Assembly (NCBI GenBank): GCA_938050045.1 | Contig: CALLJS010000012.1 | Span: 1 to 64,000 of the forward strand | Reading direction: 5' to 3' | Origin: an uncultured Sphingomonadaceae bacterium | Lineage (GTDB): Bacteria > Pseudomonadota > Alphaproteobacteria > Sphingomonadales > Sphingomonadaceae | Length of the DNA: 64,000 bases | Part shown: positions 35,803 to 44,746 of the stretch, piece by piece | Layout of the letters: each line of letters opens with the position of its first letter | How positions within the stretch are numbered: the first letter of the stretch is position 1 | Made by a program: the position numbers and the translations under genes | Notes under the pieces: model-generated | The model's input: the letters and a program-made list of their open reading frames with translations, nothing else | Databases searched by the model: none | Told to the model about the DNA's origin: nothing

Positions 35803-36060
35803 TTATATCCCCCAAGAATCGGTATAAACAATGCTGTTTAGCTTTATCTTTTGGCGGATTATCGACGTTAATATATCGGTTTTCGCATCCAAAATAATCT
35901 GCGTGTAAAGAAGGTTTTCACATTTGAGCAAGCCAAATATAGCGACTTTCCTTGCCCACGCCGCGCCCACGCCGCAACCACGCTTGCCTTTGCCATCAAA
36001 ATAAATCTCGTCTAACTCAAGCTCCTCTTGTAATATTTCATCAGCCTGTTCTTCTTCATA
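35803..36060 (-). mobile_element. Fragment of an IS1595-family transposase, central catalytic part
   Basis: On the minus strand one frame reads LELDEIYFDGKGKRGCG, VAIFGLLK, LDAKTDILTSIIRQKIK and SIVYTDS, then a stop. This is the DDE core of IS1016-like transposases, with two of the acidic residues (LDE and YTD). N- and C-terminal parts are missing. It overlaps in content with the fragment at 41.1 kb, so the two are different copies. Confidence 0.78.
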
Positions 36061-36114
36061 CTGTCCTTTGTAACAATTTTGAGCATTATCTGGGACAGGC
36101 CCAATATAATTGAG

Positions 36115-36148
36115 TCAAAAAAGCCCCGGTGCAAACACCGAGGCTTTG
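36115..36148 (-). terminator. Rho-independent terminator after the PEP-CTERM gene
   Basis: On the minus strand AAGCCTCGGTG pairs with CACCGGGGCTT around a TTTG loop, followed by six T. It lies about 35 bases after the stop of the PEP-CTERM gene. Confidence 0.88.
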
Positions 36149-36181
36149 TAGCTAAACCATAACGCAGTTTAGAGTATTTAA

Positions 36182-36796
36182 TTATTTTTGGTTTAGTTTG
36201 CGGCGGCGATTCCCATAGGCCAATCCCATTGCGCCTAAACCGAACAATAATAAGGCACCAGGAGCTGGAACATCTGTTCCACCGCCGCTGCTTCCGCCAG
36301 AGCTTCCACCGCTAGATGTGCTAGTACCACCTGTGCTAGAAAGACCGCCAGATGAAGTAGAGGAAGACGATGATGGTGTATGCGTATAACCTATTGGGTT
36401 TGCACGATAATCGCCATGACGATTACCACCGCCCCACCGCGCCCACAAATTTACTTTACCCTTGCTGTTAAAGTTTAAGCTGTAAGGATGATCTGCTAGA
36501 CTTTCTTCAGTAGCCGATACAGTTCGCCCTCTGACAATACGAGTGCCTGTGAGATTATCGATAGGAATAGATATATTTGATGGACTCTCTCCGCCTGTAA
36601 AACCCGAAAAATCGCCCGTGAATGTTGCATTAATATCGCTACCTACTGCGCTACCTTGGCCCGTAGCTGAATTGATTGTTAGAACAGTACCATTGTCGAG
36701 GCTATAGGTATGGACGCTTGCATAAGCCGTGCTTGATGCACCAAGTGCCATGGCTGCGATGATAGATTTTGATATAATTTTTTTCATTTTACTCAC
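36182..36796 (-). CDS. PEP-CTERM sorting domain protein
   Basis: The 204-residue protein has a signal peptide (AMALGASSTAYA), a strand-rich middle, a Ser/Gly-rich linker (about 138-172) and a C-terminal PEP-CTERM tripartite signal: VPAPGALLLFG, a hydrophobic helix and GNRRRK. Such proteins are cut by an exosortase and delivered to the surface or exopolysaccharide. No exosortase is in the window. The gene stands alone with its own terminator. The function of the passenger domain is not recognised. Confidence 0.88.
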   Translation of the reverse strand: MSKMKKIISKSIIAAMALGASSTAYASVHTYSLDNGTVLTINSATGQGSAVGSDINATFTGDFSGFTGGESPSNISIPIDNLTGTRIVRGRTVSATEESLADHPYSLNFNSKGKVNLWARWGGGNRHGDYRANPIGYTHTPSSSSSTSSGGLSSTGGTSTSSGGSSGGSSGGGTDVPAPGALLLFGLGAMGLAYGNRRRKLNQK

Positions 36797-37102
36797 CTTG
36801 AATTTACGATCTAATCATTATGTCGAGAGATATTTACACGCTACACTGCTCTGTTCGACTGGTGGATGATACGCAATCCTTGTGCCAAAACTTGGGAAGG
36901 CCAGCAAAAGAAACACTTAGATGGTTAATAAAAATTAGTGTTTTTGTTAACCGTAAGAATTACCGACACATATACTTAAAATTTTGTAAATTAACCATGT
37001 TTTTCATATAGTTAATAGAATGTTTACTATAACCCTATTTAGAAGTATAAAGCCAATACTTAGCCAGCCGTCATCTTCATGGGGAAATGAAAATGAGCAA
37101 AT
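36797..37102. other. Intergenic region, nothing recognised
   Basis: AT-rich stretch upstream of the PEP-CTERM gene; it should contain that gene's promoter. The plus ORF 36820..37011 has no family resemblance. Confidence 0.4.
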
Positions 37103-37135
37103 AAAAACCCCAATGCTCTAACATCGGGGTTTCTA
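37103..37135 (-). terminator. Rho-independent terminator after etfA
   Basis: On the minus strand AAACCCCGATGTT and AGCATTGGGGTTTTTATTT form a stem of about 9-10 pairs with a T tract, 55 bases past the etfA stop. Confidence 0.85.
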
Positions 37136-37189
37136 ATTTTATTAACCAAATTTTTTAATGAAAATGGCGTTATGCTTCTAAAAGAATGT

Positions 37190-38122
37190 TTAAATCTTAC
37201 CCGTCAGCTCTGGCACCGCATCGAATAGATCAGCGACCAAACCAATATCGGCCACTTGGAAAATTGGCGCATCTTCATCTTTATTGATGGCGACAATCAC
37301 CTTGCTATCTTTCATACCCGCCAAATGTTGAATAGCACCAGAGATGCCAATGGCCATATAGACTTCAGGCGCCACAATCTTGCCCGTTTGGCCCACTTGA
37401 TAATCATTGGGAACATAGCCTGCATCAACCGCCGCGCGCGATGCGCCAATGGCTGCGCCCAATTTATCTGCAAGCGGCGTGATAACCTCTTCAAACTTCT
37501 CACTGCTGCCCAATGCACGGCCGCCCGATACAATAGTCTTTGCAGAGGTAAGCTCTGGACGCTCTGATTTGGCAATCTCTTCGCTCACAAAGGCTGATAT
37601 TCCAGCATCGCTTGCCCCGCCAATAGCTTCAACAGATGCGCTGCCGCCTTCGGTAGCGGCCTTATCAAATGCTGTACCGCGTACCGTTATCACCAATTTG
37701 CTATCAGATGTTTTTACCGTGGCAATCGCATTACCTGCATAGATTGGTCGCGTAAAACTATCTGCACTTTCAACTGAGAGAATATCTGAAATCTGCATAA
37801 CGTCCAATAGAGCCGCAACGCGCGGTGCTATATTTTTACCCGTAGTGGTTGCAGGGGCCAGAAATGCATCATGGCTATCCATTAGTCCCGCCACCAAAGG
37901 CGCTACATTTTCGGCCAAAGCATTCGCCAGCGCCGCATCATCGGCTATATGAACAGTTGATACACCATCCACCTTGGCTACTTGATCGGCAACACTAGCG
38001 CATCCGCTGCCAGCGACAAGGGCATGGACTTCGCCCAATTTTGCTGCTGCCGTTACCACGGCTAAGGTCGCATCTTTCATCGATACATTATCATGTTCTA
38101 CCCAGATAAGCGTCTTCATCAT
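37190..38122 (-). CDS. etfA: Electron transfer flavoprotein subunit alpha
   Basis: EtfA with EtfB carries electrons from acyl-CoA dehydrogenases to ETF-quinone oxidoreductase. The 310-residue protein has the C-terminal FAD-binding domain with [33 protein letters not shown] and [16 protein letters not shown]. It overlaps etfB by four bases. The acyl-CoA dehydrogenases encoded a few kb away would be natural electron donors. Confidence 0.96.
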   Translation of the reverse strand: MMKTLIWVEHDNVSMKDATLAVVTAAAKLGEVHALVAGSGCASVADQVAKVDGVSTVHIADDAALANALAENVAPLVAGLMDSHDAFLAPATTTGKNIAPRVAALLDVMQISDILSVESADSFTRPIYAGNAIATVKTSDSKLVITVRGTAFDKAATEGGSASVEAIGGASDAGISAFVSEEIAKSERPELTSAKTIVSGGRALGSSEKFEEVITPLADKLGAAIGASRAAVDAGYVPNDYQVGQTGKIVAPEVYMAIGISGAIQHLAGMKDSKVIVAINKDEDAPIFQVADIGLVADLFDAVPELTGKI

Positions 38123-38865
38123 ATCGCTCCCACTGCTTTTAATTTCTCTACCAATGCATCCACATCGGCCACTTTTTCACCCGCCTGACGCACAGGAGGC
38201 TCGCTCACATTAATGGTGGTGAGGCGCGGCGTAATATCAACGCCATAATCCGCCACTGTTTTTTCATCCATTGGTTTTTTCTTGGCCTTCATAATATTGG
38301 GAAGGCTGGCATAGCGCGGTTCATTGAGCCGTAAATCGGTTGTCACAACAGCGGGTAAATTTAACTTTACCGTTTGTAATCCACCATCGATTTCGCGTTT
38401 AACCGCAACGCTGCTAGCATCCAATTCAACAGTATTTGCAAATGTTCCTTGCCCCCAGCCCAACAGCGCGGCGAGCATTTGACCTGTTTGGTTGCTGTCA
38501 TCATCGATGGCTTGTTTACCGCAAATCACCAATTGCGCTGCTTCTTCTGCGACTATTTTTGCCAATATTTTGGCAACGCCCAACGGCTCCACTTCTTCGT
38601 CCGTATTAACAAGTATAGCGCGATCAGCACCCATGGCAAGCGCAGTGCGCAATGTTTCTTGAGCTTTTTGTGGGCCAACAGAAACGGCAATAACCTCGTC
38701 GGCTTTACCTAATTCCTTCAAACGAATAGCCTCTTCAACGCTAATCTCGTCAAATGGATTCATGCTCATCTTTACATTCGCCAGATCAACACCGCTGCCA
38801 TCGGATTTCACCCGTGGCTTTACATTATAATCAATCACCCGTTTTACGGGTACGAGAATCTTCAT
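38119..38865 (-). CDS. etfB: Electron transfer flavoprotein subunit beta
   Basis: The start is placed at 38865 ([14 protein letters not shown]), the family's conserved N terminus, with GGAAATGAC as ribosome site; the track start at 38892 adds nine residues. The 248-residue protein has the AMP-binding region and the recognition loop [28 protein letters not shown]. First gene of the etfBA operon, with a 22-base palindrome about 105 bases upstream. Confidence 0.96.
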   Translation of the reverse strand: MKILVPVKRVIDYNVKPRVKSDGSGVDLANVKMSMNPFDEISVEEAIRLKELGKADEVIAVSVGPQKAQETLRTALAMGADRAILVNTDEEVEPLGVAKILAKIVAEEAAQLVICGKQAIDDDSNQTGQMLAALLGWGQGTFANTVELDASSVAVKREIDGGLQTVKLNLPAVVTTDLRLNEPRYASLPNIMKAKKKPMDEKTVADYGVDITPRLTTINVSEPPVRQAGEKVADVDALVEKLKAVGAI

Positions 38866-38969
38866 GTCATTTCCTTCCATTTGAACAATCATGAACTATG
38901 CTTATCGCTATAAGATACTATGTCCTTAAAACGGAGCAAGGCTTTATTTCTTTCTTATATTATATTTAG

Positions 38970-38991
38970 TTGACGTTCACGTAAACGTCAA
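38970..38991. promoter_or_regulatory. Near-perfect 22-base palindrome upstream of etfBA
   Basis: TTGACGTT...AACGTCAA arms flank a C-ACGT-A centre, giving a 22-base inverted repeat with one mismatched pair. It resembles the operators described for LiuR-type MerR regulators of branched-chain acyl-CoA catabolism, regulons that often include etfBA. The regulator is not in the window. Binding is inference. Confidence 0.5.
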
Positions 38992-39119
38992 GAGTATTTG
39001 TCTAAATTTTTATCAATCTTGGTATTATATCAGAATTAGAATAAATTATTCCGTTATATCCCCATTATTATATTCCCGTTTTGGGCCAACAGGAATTTAT
39101 AGAGCCAAAAAACCAGCCC

Positions 39120-39857
39120 TGCCAACACCGCTAAAATTGCTATCGCGCTTCAAGTTGGATTAGGCCTGTTTGACACGCCAACGACAATCACGAAATTCGC
39201 TAACCTCTATCAGACCTAAAATCTGCCAATATCGAAGATATAGCTTTCCCCACAAAACTGTATCGCCAGTTCCTAAGGGCATAGAATTTGGTAGGCGCAT
39301 AGGTTCGCATATGGGTGCTGGGGGTGATTTATTTCGCCGCTATGCCGATAATGCCACTGCATTAGGGTCGCTCCAATTTAGCACCCATTCCGAAACTGTG
39401 ACTGCTAATGATGTAATCTGTGCAGTTGGGGTAATAGAAAAAAGGCGGTACTCTCTATTGCTCAACATTCTCCTTTGATCGCGCTGTCTGGATACCGTCA
39501 ATGACTATGATAGCATTGGAAGGACGCAATTATGTCCTCTCATCTTGCCAATATTTAGAACGCGACATGATAGGATTAGACGCTAGCGAATTTGATGCCG
39601 TCCAAGGCAATGCACCCGATACTGTGCTGATTAATGGTGGCAACTGTATCATCAACCCGATGGGCGAAATCATTGGACAGCCGCTCTATGGCAAGGAAGG
39701 CATGGTGAGCGCCGAGTTTGATCCCGACCTGCGCACACGCGGTCAATTTGATCTGGACGTCAGCGGTCATTATGCCCGCCCCGATATTTTTGAATTGCAT
39801 GCCAATATCCGAGAACAAAAATATAAAGCATACAATATTATTTTAGCTATTTTCTAG
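39120..39857 (+). pseudogene. Decayed nitrilase / carbon-nitrogen hydrolase gene
   Basis: Pieces of a nitrilase appear in order across three frames: IAIALQVGLGLFDTPTTITKFANL (from about 39133), PKGIEFGRRIGSHMGAGGDLFRRYADNA, VICAVGVIE, then after a frameshift in an A run GGTLYCSTFSFD, joined directly to WIPSMTMIALEGRNYVLSSCQY and the C terminus GNCIINPMGEIIGQPLYGKEG, SGHYARPDIFEL. About 85 residues holding the catalytic Lys and Cys are deleted, there are internal stops and frameshifts, and the Glu region is scrambled. It cannot be active. ORF 39501..39857 is its C-terminal piece. Confidence 0.85.
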
Positions 39858-40665
39858 CCAAAACACTGTGAAAATATTCAATGTTGCGTCTTACCTCGCG
39901 ATCCTTCAATACAGTGTCTCTGATGAACAATATATTATATTGTCCATTATATTCAAAGTCTCTAGCGACGGGAACTAGACCAAGATTATATAGGTTCTGT
40001 ACCACCGTGTCTGTAGTCCATTGCTCTTCCCATGCGTAATAATCTTCTACTTCGATTAGAACAGCATTGGCTTTACTAAGTGTCTTTTGTCCCCCAGAAA
40101 TAACTTGTTTGCTGGCCCCTTCAACATCAATCCATAATGCAAAAGTTTCATTTTCAACTCCAAATTCATCGTCTAGAGCTATGCAAGGCACTTCGTAATG
40201 ATCATATTCAACATTATCAGCAGTTCTTAGTAAAATACTATTAGCGCCAGTATGATTTATAGGTTCGCCATTCATCTTACGTCTGATATTGAATGTTACA
40301 GTACCAGCTCTATCATTTAATGCTTGATGACGATATTCTATGTTATTTTCAACAAACCCTCTTGTAGTAGAAAATGCTTTGTAGTTTTCAGGGCTAGCCT
40401 CAAAGGCAACGATCCGCGCATCTGGAAGCAATTTACGCGCACGTATTGATGCTTCGGCTTTTTTTGCACCGCATTCCAAAAAAGTAGAAGGCTTACTAAT
40501 TCTTACAACTCCAAAGAAAAAATCAACTAGAGCTTTTGCAGAACCAGAACGTCCTTTTCCTCCCCACAGTTCATACATCGAAGCAACAGATAACATCTGC
40601 AACTGGTGCATCTCAAGCATTTCTCTACGTGTTACAAAATCGTTATCACCAATATGAGATTCCAA
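39847..40665 (-). CDS. FkbM family methyltransferase
   Basis: The 272-residue protein has a SAM-dependent methyltransferase core: FLECGAKKAEASIRARKLLP, VAFEASPENYKAF, then LWIDVEGASKQVISGG, the pattern of the FkbM family, which O-methylates sugars or polyketides. The usual DxGxxxG motif is altered (ECGAKKAE). Its neighbours are a nitrilase relic and IS debris, so no pathway is suggested. Low GC relative to the flanks hints at transfer. Confidence 0.85.
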   Translation of the reverse strand: MESHIGDNDFVTRREMLEMHQLQMLSVASMYELWGGKGRSGSAKALVDFFFGVVRISKPSTFLECGAKKAEASIRARKLLPDARIVAFEASPENYKAFSTTRGFVENNIEYRHQALNDRAGTVTFNIRRKMNGEPINHTGANSILLRTADNVEYDHYEVPCIALDDEFGVENETFALWIDVEGASKQVISGGQKTLSKANAVLIEVEDYYAWEEQWTTDTVVQNLYNLGLVPVARDFEYNGQYNILFIRDTVLKDREVRRNIEYFHSVLARK

Positions 40666-41108
40666 TATATTATTCCAATTCTACTATAAAATATTAAATC
40701 TTAAAATGACATGTTTCCATTGTATTTGTCAATTGGGTATATTATTAATCTAACGCTTTATTTTTTTGATATATTCATCATGTAATATCTTATTTAATCT
40801 ATGCTATAGAATAACGTTTTCATGAGAGGTTAACGTAAATATTAGAGGATTCATCCTACGATACAACAAGATAAATATATCTTATGCGTTAAAAGCGTAA
40901 AAAGATAATTCATTTACTGGCTATCTGTTGTTTGAACTGCTCACCATCATGCAAAACCGTAAGTCCAGCGCTCCTATTGACGGGAATAATTCAGATTTGG
41001 TCGAGAAATTTTTATTAATTGTAGACCAATGTGAAGCCACAAAAGAATGTATCTAACAGTTGACGCTTCACAACTTATTTTTTGCCAAATATCCATTTTT
41101 TAGAGTTA
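40666..41108. other. AT-rich intergenic region with an unidentified coding fragment
   Basis: Mostly AT-rich noncoding sequence. From about 40904 to 41056 the plus strand has an open stretch reading NSFTGYLLFELLTIMQN... to CEATKECI and a stop, with plausible protein composition but no start. I do not recognise it; it may be the tail of a lost gene. Confidence 0.35.
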
Positions 41109-41439
41109 TTAACGATGAAACCGCGCCGCAATGCTCTGCGGCTCACTAGGATTGGGAATGCCATTATATTCCTTTAAGTAGCGTTTGGCTTGGCTCCAAA
41201 AGTTTGTGGGTGCCGTTGATATGATTATGCTTGTCAGCAAATAGCTTTGAGTGATTAATCCGATAATGTTTGAAATCGGGACTATTGAGCCCATCATAAC
41301 TGCGATAGCTATTGGTATACATGATGCTATCAGGCTGGGCTTTACAGGCTATTATTGGGATCAACGGGTCAGACTTGGTATCATTCACGACCATCGTAGA
41401 GAAATATGGCTTAACTTTGAATGCTTTAACCGCATGCAA
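41109..41439 (-). mobile_element. Fragment of an IS1595-family transposase, C-terminal half
   Basis: The minus strand reads KVKPYFSTMVVND, PLIPIIACKAQPDSIMYTNSYRSYD, FKHYRINHSKLFADKHNHING in one frame, then after a frameshift NFWSQAKRYLKEYNGIP in another. This is the second half of an IS1016-like transposase. The catalytic Asp of the YTD motif has become Asn. Dead relic. Confidence 0.85.
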
Positions 41440-41537
41440 TATAGCTCATGAGTTAAATCTCATAGGTCAGCCCCAAATATTATATCATCTATAAGCCTCA
41501 ATGCCCATTGCTAATCCGTCAAATCATCTGGCATGGT

Positions 41538-42515
41538 TTAGCTGTTCTGAAAACCGCTCAACCGCTCATTGATAATCGCATCGGCTTCGTTCATGATACG
41601 GTCGATTAATTGCTGACAGGTTGGAATATCATTAATCAAGCCCGCAACCATACCGCATGACCAAGCCCCCGCATCCATTGTGCCTTCTTTCATAATCTTA
41701 GGATAAACGCCCGCGACTTGTTCTATCACATCGGTGAATTGCAAATCATCGCCTTTTTCTTTTTCAATCTCGAGCAATTTCTCAACCGCTCTATTGTTCA
41801 TTACCCGCTCCGTATTGCGCAAAGGCCGCATTACAAGGCGCGTATCCAATTCGCTGGCCGTGACAATGGCATCCTTTACATTTTGATGCACGGGTGCTTC
41901 TTGGGTGGCAATGAAGCGCGTCCCCATATTCATACCATCGGCTCCCATGGCCAGCGAAGCCACTAGCGATCTACCATCGGCTTGACCGCCCGAGGATATG
42001 AAAGGAATATCCAATTCATCAGCCGCACGCGGCAGCAATATCATATTGGGAATATCATCTTCACCAGGGTGGCCGCCGCATTCAAATCCATCAACGCTCA
42101 CCGCATCACAACCAATGCTCTGCGCTTTTAGCGCGTGTCGCACCGATGTACATTTGTGGATGACCTTAATCCCCGCTTCGTGCAGCGCGGGTAATACTTG
42201 CACGGGGTTATTACCCGCCGTTTCCACGACCTTCACCCCGCCTTCGATAATGGCCTTTACCATGCCCGCATAATCAGGAGAATTAACGACGGGCAAAAAG
42301 GTTAGATTCACACCAAATGGTTTATCCGTCATTTCGCGACATCGTGCAATTTCATTGGCCAATGCTTCGGCAGAAGGTTGGGTGAGTGCTGTAATGATGC
42401 CAAGCCCGCCTGCATTGGAAACCGCTGCTGCCATTTCGGCAAAGCCAACATAATGCATGCCGCCTTGAATAATCGGGTGCTGAATATTGAATAATTCGGT
42501 GATTTTCGTTTTCAT
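41538..42515 (-). CDS. Nitronate monooxygenase / 2-nitropropane dioxygenase-like flavoprotein
   Basis: An FMN-dependent TIM-barrel protein of 325 residues with HPIIQGGMHYVGFAEMAAAVSNAGGLGI, the KVIHKCTSVRHALKAQSIGCDAVSVDGFECGGHPGEDD FMN/active-site region and ISSGGQADGRSLVASLAMGADG. Enzymes of this group are frequent in acyl-CoA catabolic clusters, where their substrate is rarely known. Start at 42515 behind AAGGAGG, not the track start 42596. Probably the last gene of the operon starting at 47604. Confidence 0.88.
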   Translation of the reverse strand: MKTKITELFNIQHPIIQGGMHYVGFAEMAAAVSNAGGLGIITALTQPSAEALANEIARCREMTDKPFGVNLTFLPVVNSPDYAGMVKAIIEGGVKVVETAGNNPVQVLPALHEAGIKVIHKCTSVRHALKAQSIGCDAVSVDGFECGGHPGEDDIPNMILLPRAADELDIPFISSGGQADGRSLVASLAMGADGMNMGTRFIATQEAPVHQNVKDAIVTASELDTRLVMRPLRNTERVMNNRAVEKLLEIEKEKGDDLQFTDVIEQVAGVYPKIMKEGTMDAGAWSCGMVAGLINDIPTCQQLIDRIMNEADAIINERLSGFQNS

Positions 42516-42534
42516 GGCCAAAGCCTCCTTTAAG

Positions 42535-43524
42535 TTACCAAACGCCAGTGGTGACACCGCGCCAGAGTTTATTGCTGTCTTTTTGCGCCAAATCATCGCC
42601 TAATTTCTGCGCCCAAATATGTTCATTGCCCAGAGCATCACGCCACGCCCATAGCCTGCGGCTATAGTGATGCAGGTCATATTCCATCGTATAACCAATG
42701 GCGCCATGCACTTGTTGAAAAGCCGAAGTTGCTCCTTCGATGCTCTCACCAATTTGTACTTTAGCTATCGCAGCTTCGTGCCATGCGCTCTTCATATCAT
42801 TACTTAGGGCCGCACAAGCTTGCGATGCTGCCATATTGGCGGCGGCGACTTGCGATGCGGCTACCGCTAATTGATGTTGGATAGCCTGAAATTTAGATAG
42901 CGGCCTGCCAAATTGTTCGCGCGCTGAGACATGATCGATCGATAGCGACAAAGCCCCATCCATTGCCGCCGCCATTTGTACGCTGCGCAATGTCAAAATA
43001 ATCGCCTCTACATTGGATAATGATATATTAGTGTGCGCGCATTTAATCGGATTAGCCTTTGAAAAATCAGCGGCCCCATCTGCATCGGGGGATAGGCTAT
43101 CGATGGCTCTACATTCTAAATCATGGCTTTTATAATGCGCAATATGACCATCACCGAACAGCACCACATCTTCGGCCGCATCCGCAAAGGGAATGATATG
43201 CACGCCATCCGCTGCACCTATGGCATAGCTTGCGCGCCCTTTGGCCAGTTCTAAACCGCCCAATTCTAGTAATTTATTAGCAATCAAAGTTTCCACAAAG
43301 GGCAAGGCCGCAGGCGTCATATTCCATATCGCACCCGCTACTTCGGACAGCGGCGCACCAAAACCGCCCGCATCCTCGCTCGCCCATGCCAGATGCAGTC
43401 CATTTTCGATAATCGCATCCCAATAGCTATCGGGCGCAACATCCCCATGCAGCACGGCACGGCCGCCATTACGTTCGTGAATTTTCGCCGCGCTTTGTGC
43501 GATTAAGCTCTGTGTGTCTATCAT
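42535..43524 (-). CDS. Acyl-CoA dehydrogenase, small partner subunit
   Basis: This 329-residue protein is acyl-CoA dehydrogenase-like but short. The C-terminal part (AREQFGRPLSKFQAIQHQLA, VHGAIGYTMEYDLHHYSRRLWAWRD) is typical, while the N-terminal domain is reduced and the GGTxE-type catalytic base segment is missing. Such subunits pair with a catalytic partner in heteromeric dehydrogenases of steroid and related degradation. The partner is the adjacent gene. Start set at 43524 (MIDTQSL). FAD-binding residues are only partly recognisable by eye. Confidence 0.85.
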   Translation of the reverse strand: MIDTQSLIAQSAAKIHERNGGRAVLHGDVAPDSYWDAIIENGLHLAWASEDAGGFGAPLSEVAGAIWNMTPAALPFVETLIANKLLELGGLELAKGRASYAIGAADGVHIIPFADAAEDVVLFGDGHIAHYKSHDLECRAIDSLSPDADGAADFSKANPIKCAHTNISLSNVEAIILTLRSVQMAAAMDGALSLSIDHVSAREQFGRPLSKFQAIQHQLAVAASQVAAANMAASQACAALSNDMKSAWHEAAIAKVQIGESIEGATSAFQQVHGAIGYTMEYDLHHYSRRLWAWRDALGNEHIWAQKLGDDLAQKDSNKLWRGVTTGVW

Positions 43525-43552
43525 AATCGAACGCCCTTTATCGCATATCTCT

Positions 43553-44707
43553 TCATCTAAGGCCCAATTGACGCGCAATGATACCGCGCATCACCTCGGT
43601 AGTGCCGCCGCGCAAACTATTGGGCGGGCTGCGCAACACGCCGATGTTGATAATCCGTTTCATCGTATCGCTTAGCTCATTAATCGGCAATTCACCAATC
43701 ATAGCACGGACATTTTGCGTTACTTTATTTTCCAAACTATTGCCCAAATCTTTGACTAAGGCTGCCTCCGTTTCGGGAGAAACACCTTGCTCTAACAGCT
43801 TCGCAATTCCAAAAGACATGCCGCGTAAGGTGCGCAAATTGGCATAGATTAAACCCAGCCGTGCTCTGGCACTGCTGCTCATTTTTCCTTGTAATTCTAT
43901 CACCGCTTGCTCCAAGGTGACATAGCTGCTCAAAAATCGCTCTGGGCCAGATCGCTCCATCGCAAGCTCGCTGGTCACTTGCTGCCAACCACCACCCTCT
44001 TCGCCCAATAGCGCATCGGCTGGCAAAATTACATCATCATAGGTCACTTCATTAAAATGGGCATCGCCTGCTAAATCTGAGATTGGTCTTACGCTCACCC
44101 CGTGCGCGCTCATATCTATCAAAACTTGCGATAGACCAACATGACGATTGCGGCCATCGGGCGGTGATGTGCGCACGAGCGAGACCATATAATGCGCATG
44201 TTGCGCTCCCGAAGACCAAATTTTCTGGCCGTTTAATTTCCAAGTCCCATCGGGTAATTTTTCGGCCTTAGTTTTCACCGCTGCCAGATCAGACCCCGCC
44301 CCAGGCTCGCTTAAACCGATAGCAAAATAACATTCACCCGCTGCTATGCGCGGCAAAATATCTGCTTTTTGCGCCTCTGTACCATGCTCGATTAACATCG
44401 GTGCATGTTGTCGATCTGCTATCCAATGCGCCCCAACGGGTGCACCAAAGCGCAAGGTTTCCTCTGTGACAATATAGCGTTCTAACGCGCTGCGATTATG
44501 CCCGCCATAGCCTTTCCAATTCATCCCAATCCATCCGCGTGCCCCCATTTTGCGCGAAAATTCAGGATCAGAGGAAGACATCCAACATTCAGGCTCGCTA
44601 TGAAAATACCCCGCTTCTTTTTCAGCTAACAAAAATGCCTGCACCTCGCTGCGCAATTCTTCGAGCGCAGGATTAGGCTTTATGGCGGGGAAATTAAAAC
44701 GGTTCAT
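43553..44707 (-). CDS. Acyl-CoA dehydrogenase, large subunit
   Basis: A full-length (384 residues) flavin dehydrogenase that would oxidise acyl-CoA to enoyl-CoA and pass electrons to ETF (etfBA nearby). Motifs: MNWKGYGGHNRS, FAIGLSEPGAGSDLAAVKTKAE, AMERSGPERFLSS and the C-terminal GGTTEVMRGIIARQLGL with the expected catalytic Glu. It is followed 28 bases later by the small partner subunit. Confidence 0.92.
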   Translation of the reverse strand: MNRFNFPAIKPNPALEELRSEVQAFLLAEKEAGYFHSEPECWMSSSDPEFSRKMGARGWIGMNWKGYGGHNRSALERYIVTEETLRFGAPVGAHWIADRQHAPMLIEHGTEAQKADILPRIAAGECYFAIGLSEPGAGSDLAAVKTKAEKLPDGTWKLNGQKIWSSGAQHAHYMVSLVRTSPPDGRNRHVGLSQVLIDMSAHGVSVRPISDLAGDAHFNEVTYDDVILPADALLGEEGGGWQQVTSELAMERSGPERFLSSYVTLEQAVIELQGKMSSSARARLGLIYANLRTLRGMSFGIAKLLEQGVSPETEAALVKDLGNSLENKVTQNVRAMIGELPINELSDTMKRIINIGVLRSPPNSLRGGTTEVMRGIIARQLGLR

Positions 44708-44746
44708 GTCACGCTTTCTTATCTGGCTAATCAGCTCATGCTTATA

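Noticed and set aside
36820-37011. Plus-strand ORF of 63 codons before etfA
   Set aside because: It lies in the PEP-CTERM promoter region, with no recognisable domain and no ribosome-binding site.
35803-41439. The IS fragments at 35.8 and 41.1 kb as two ends of one interrupted IS
   Set aside because: Both contain the IIxxK...YTD region, so they overlap in content and must come from different copies.
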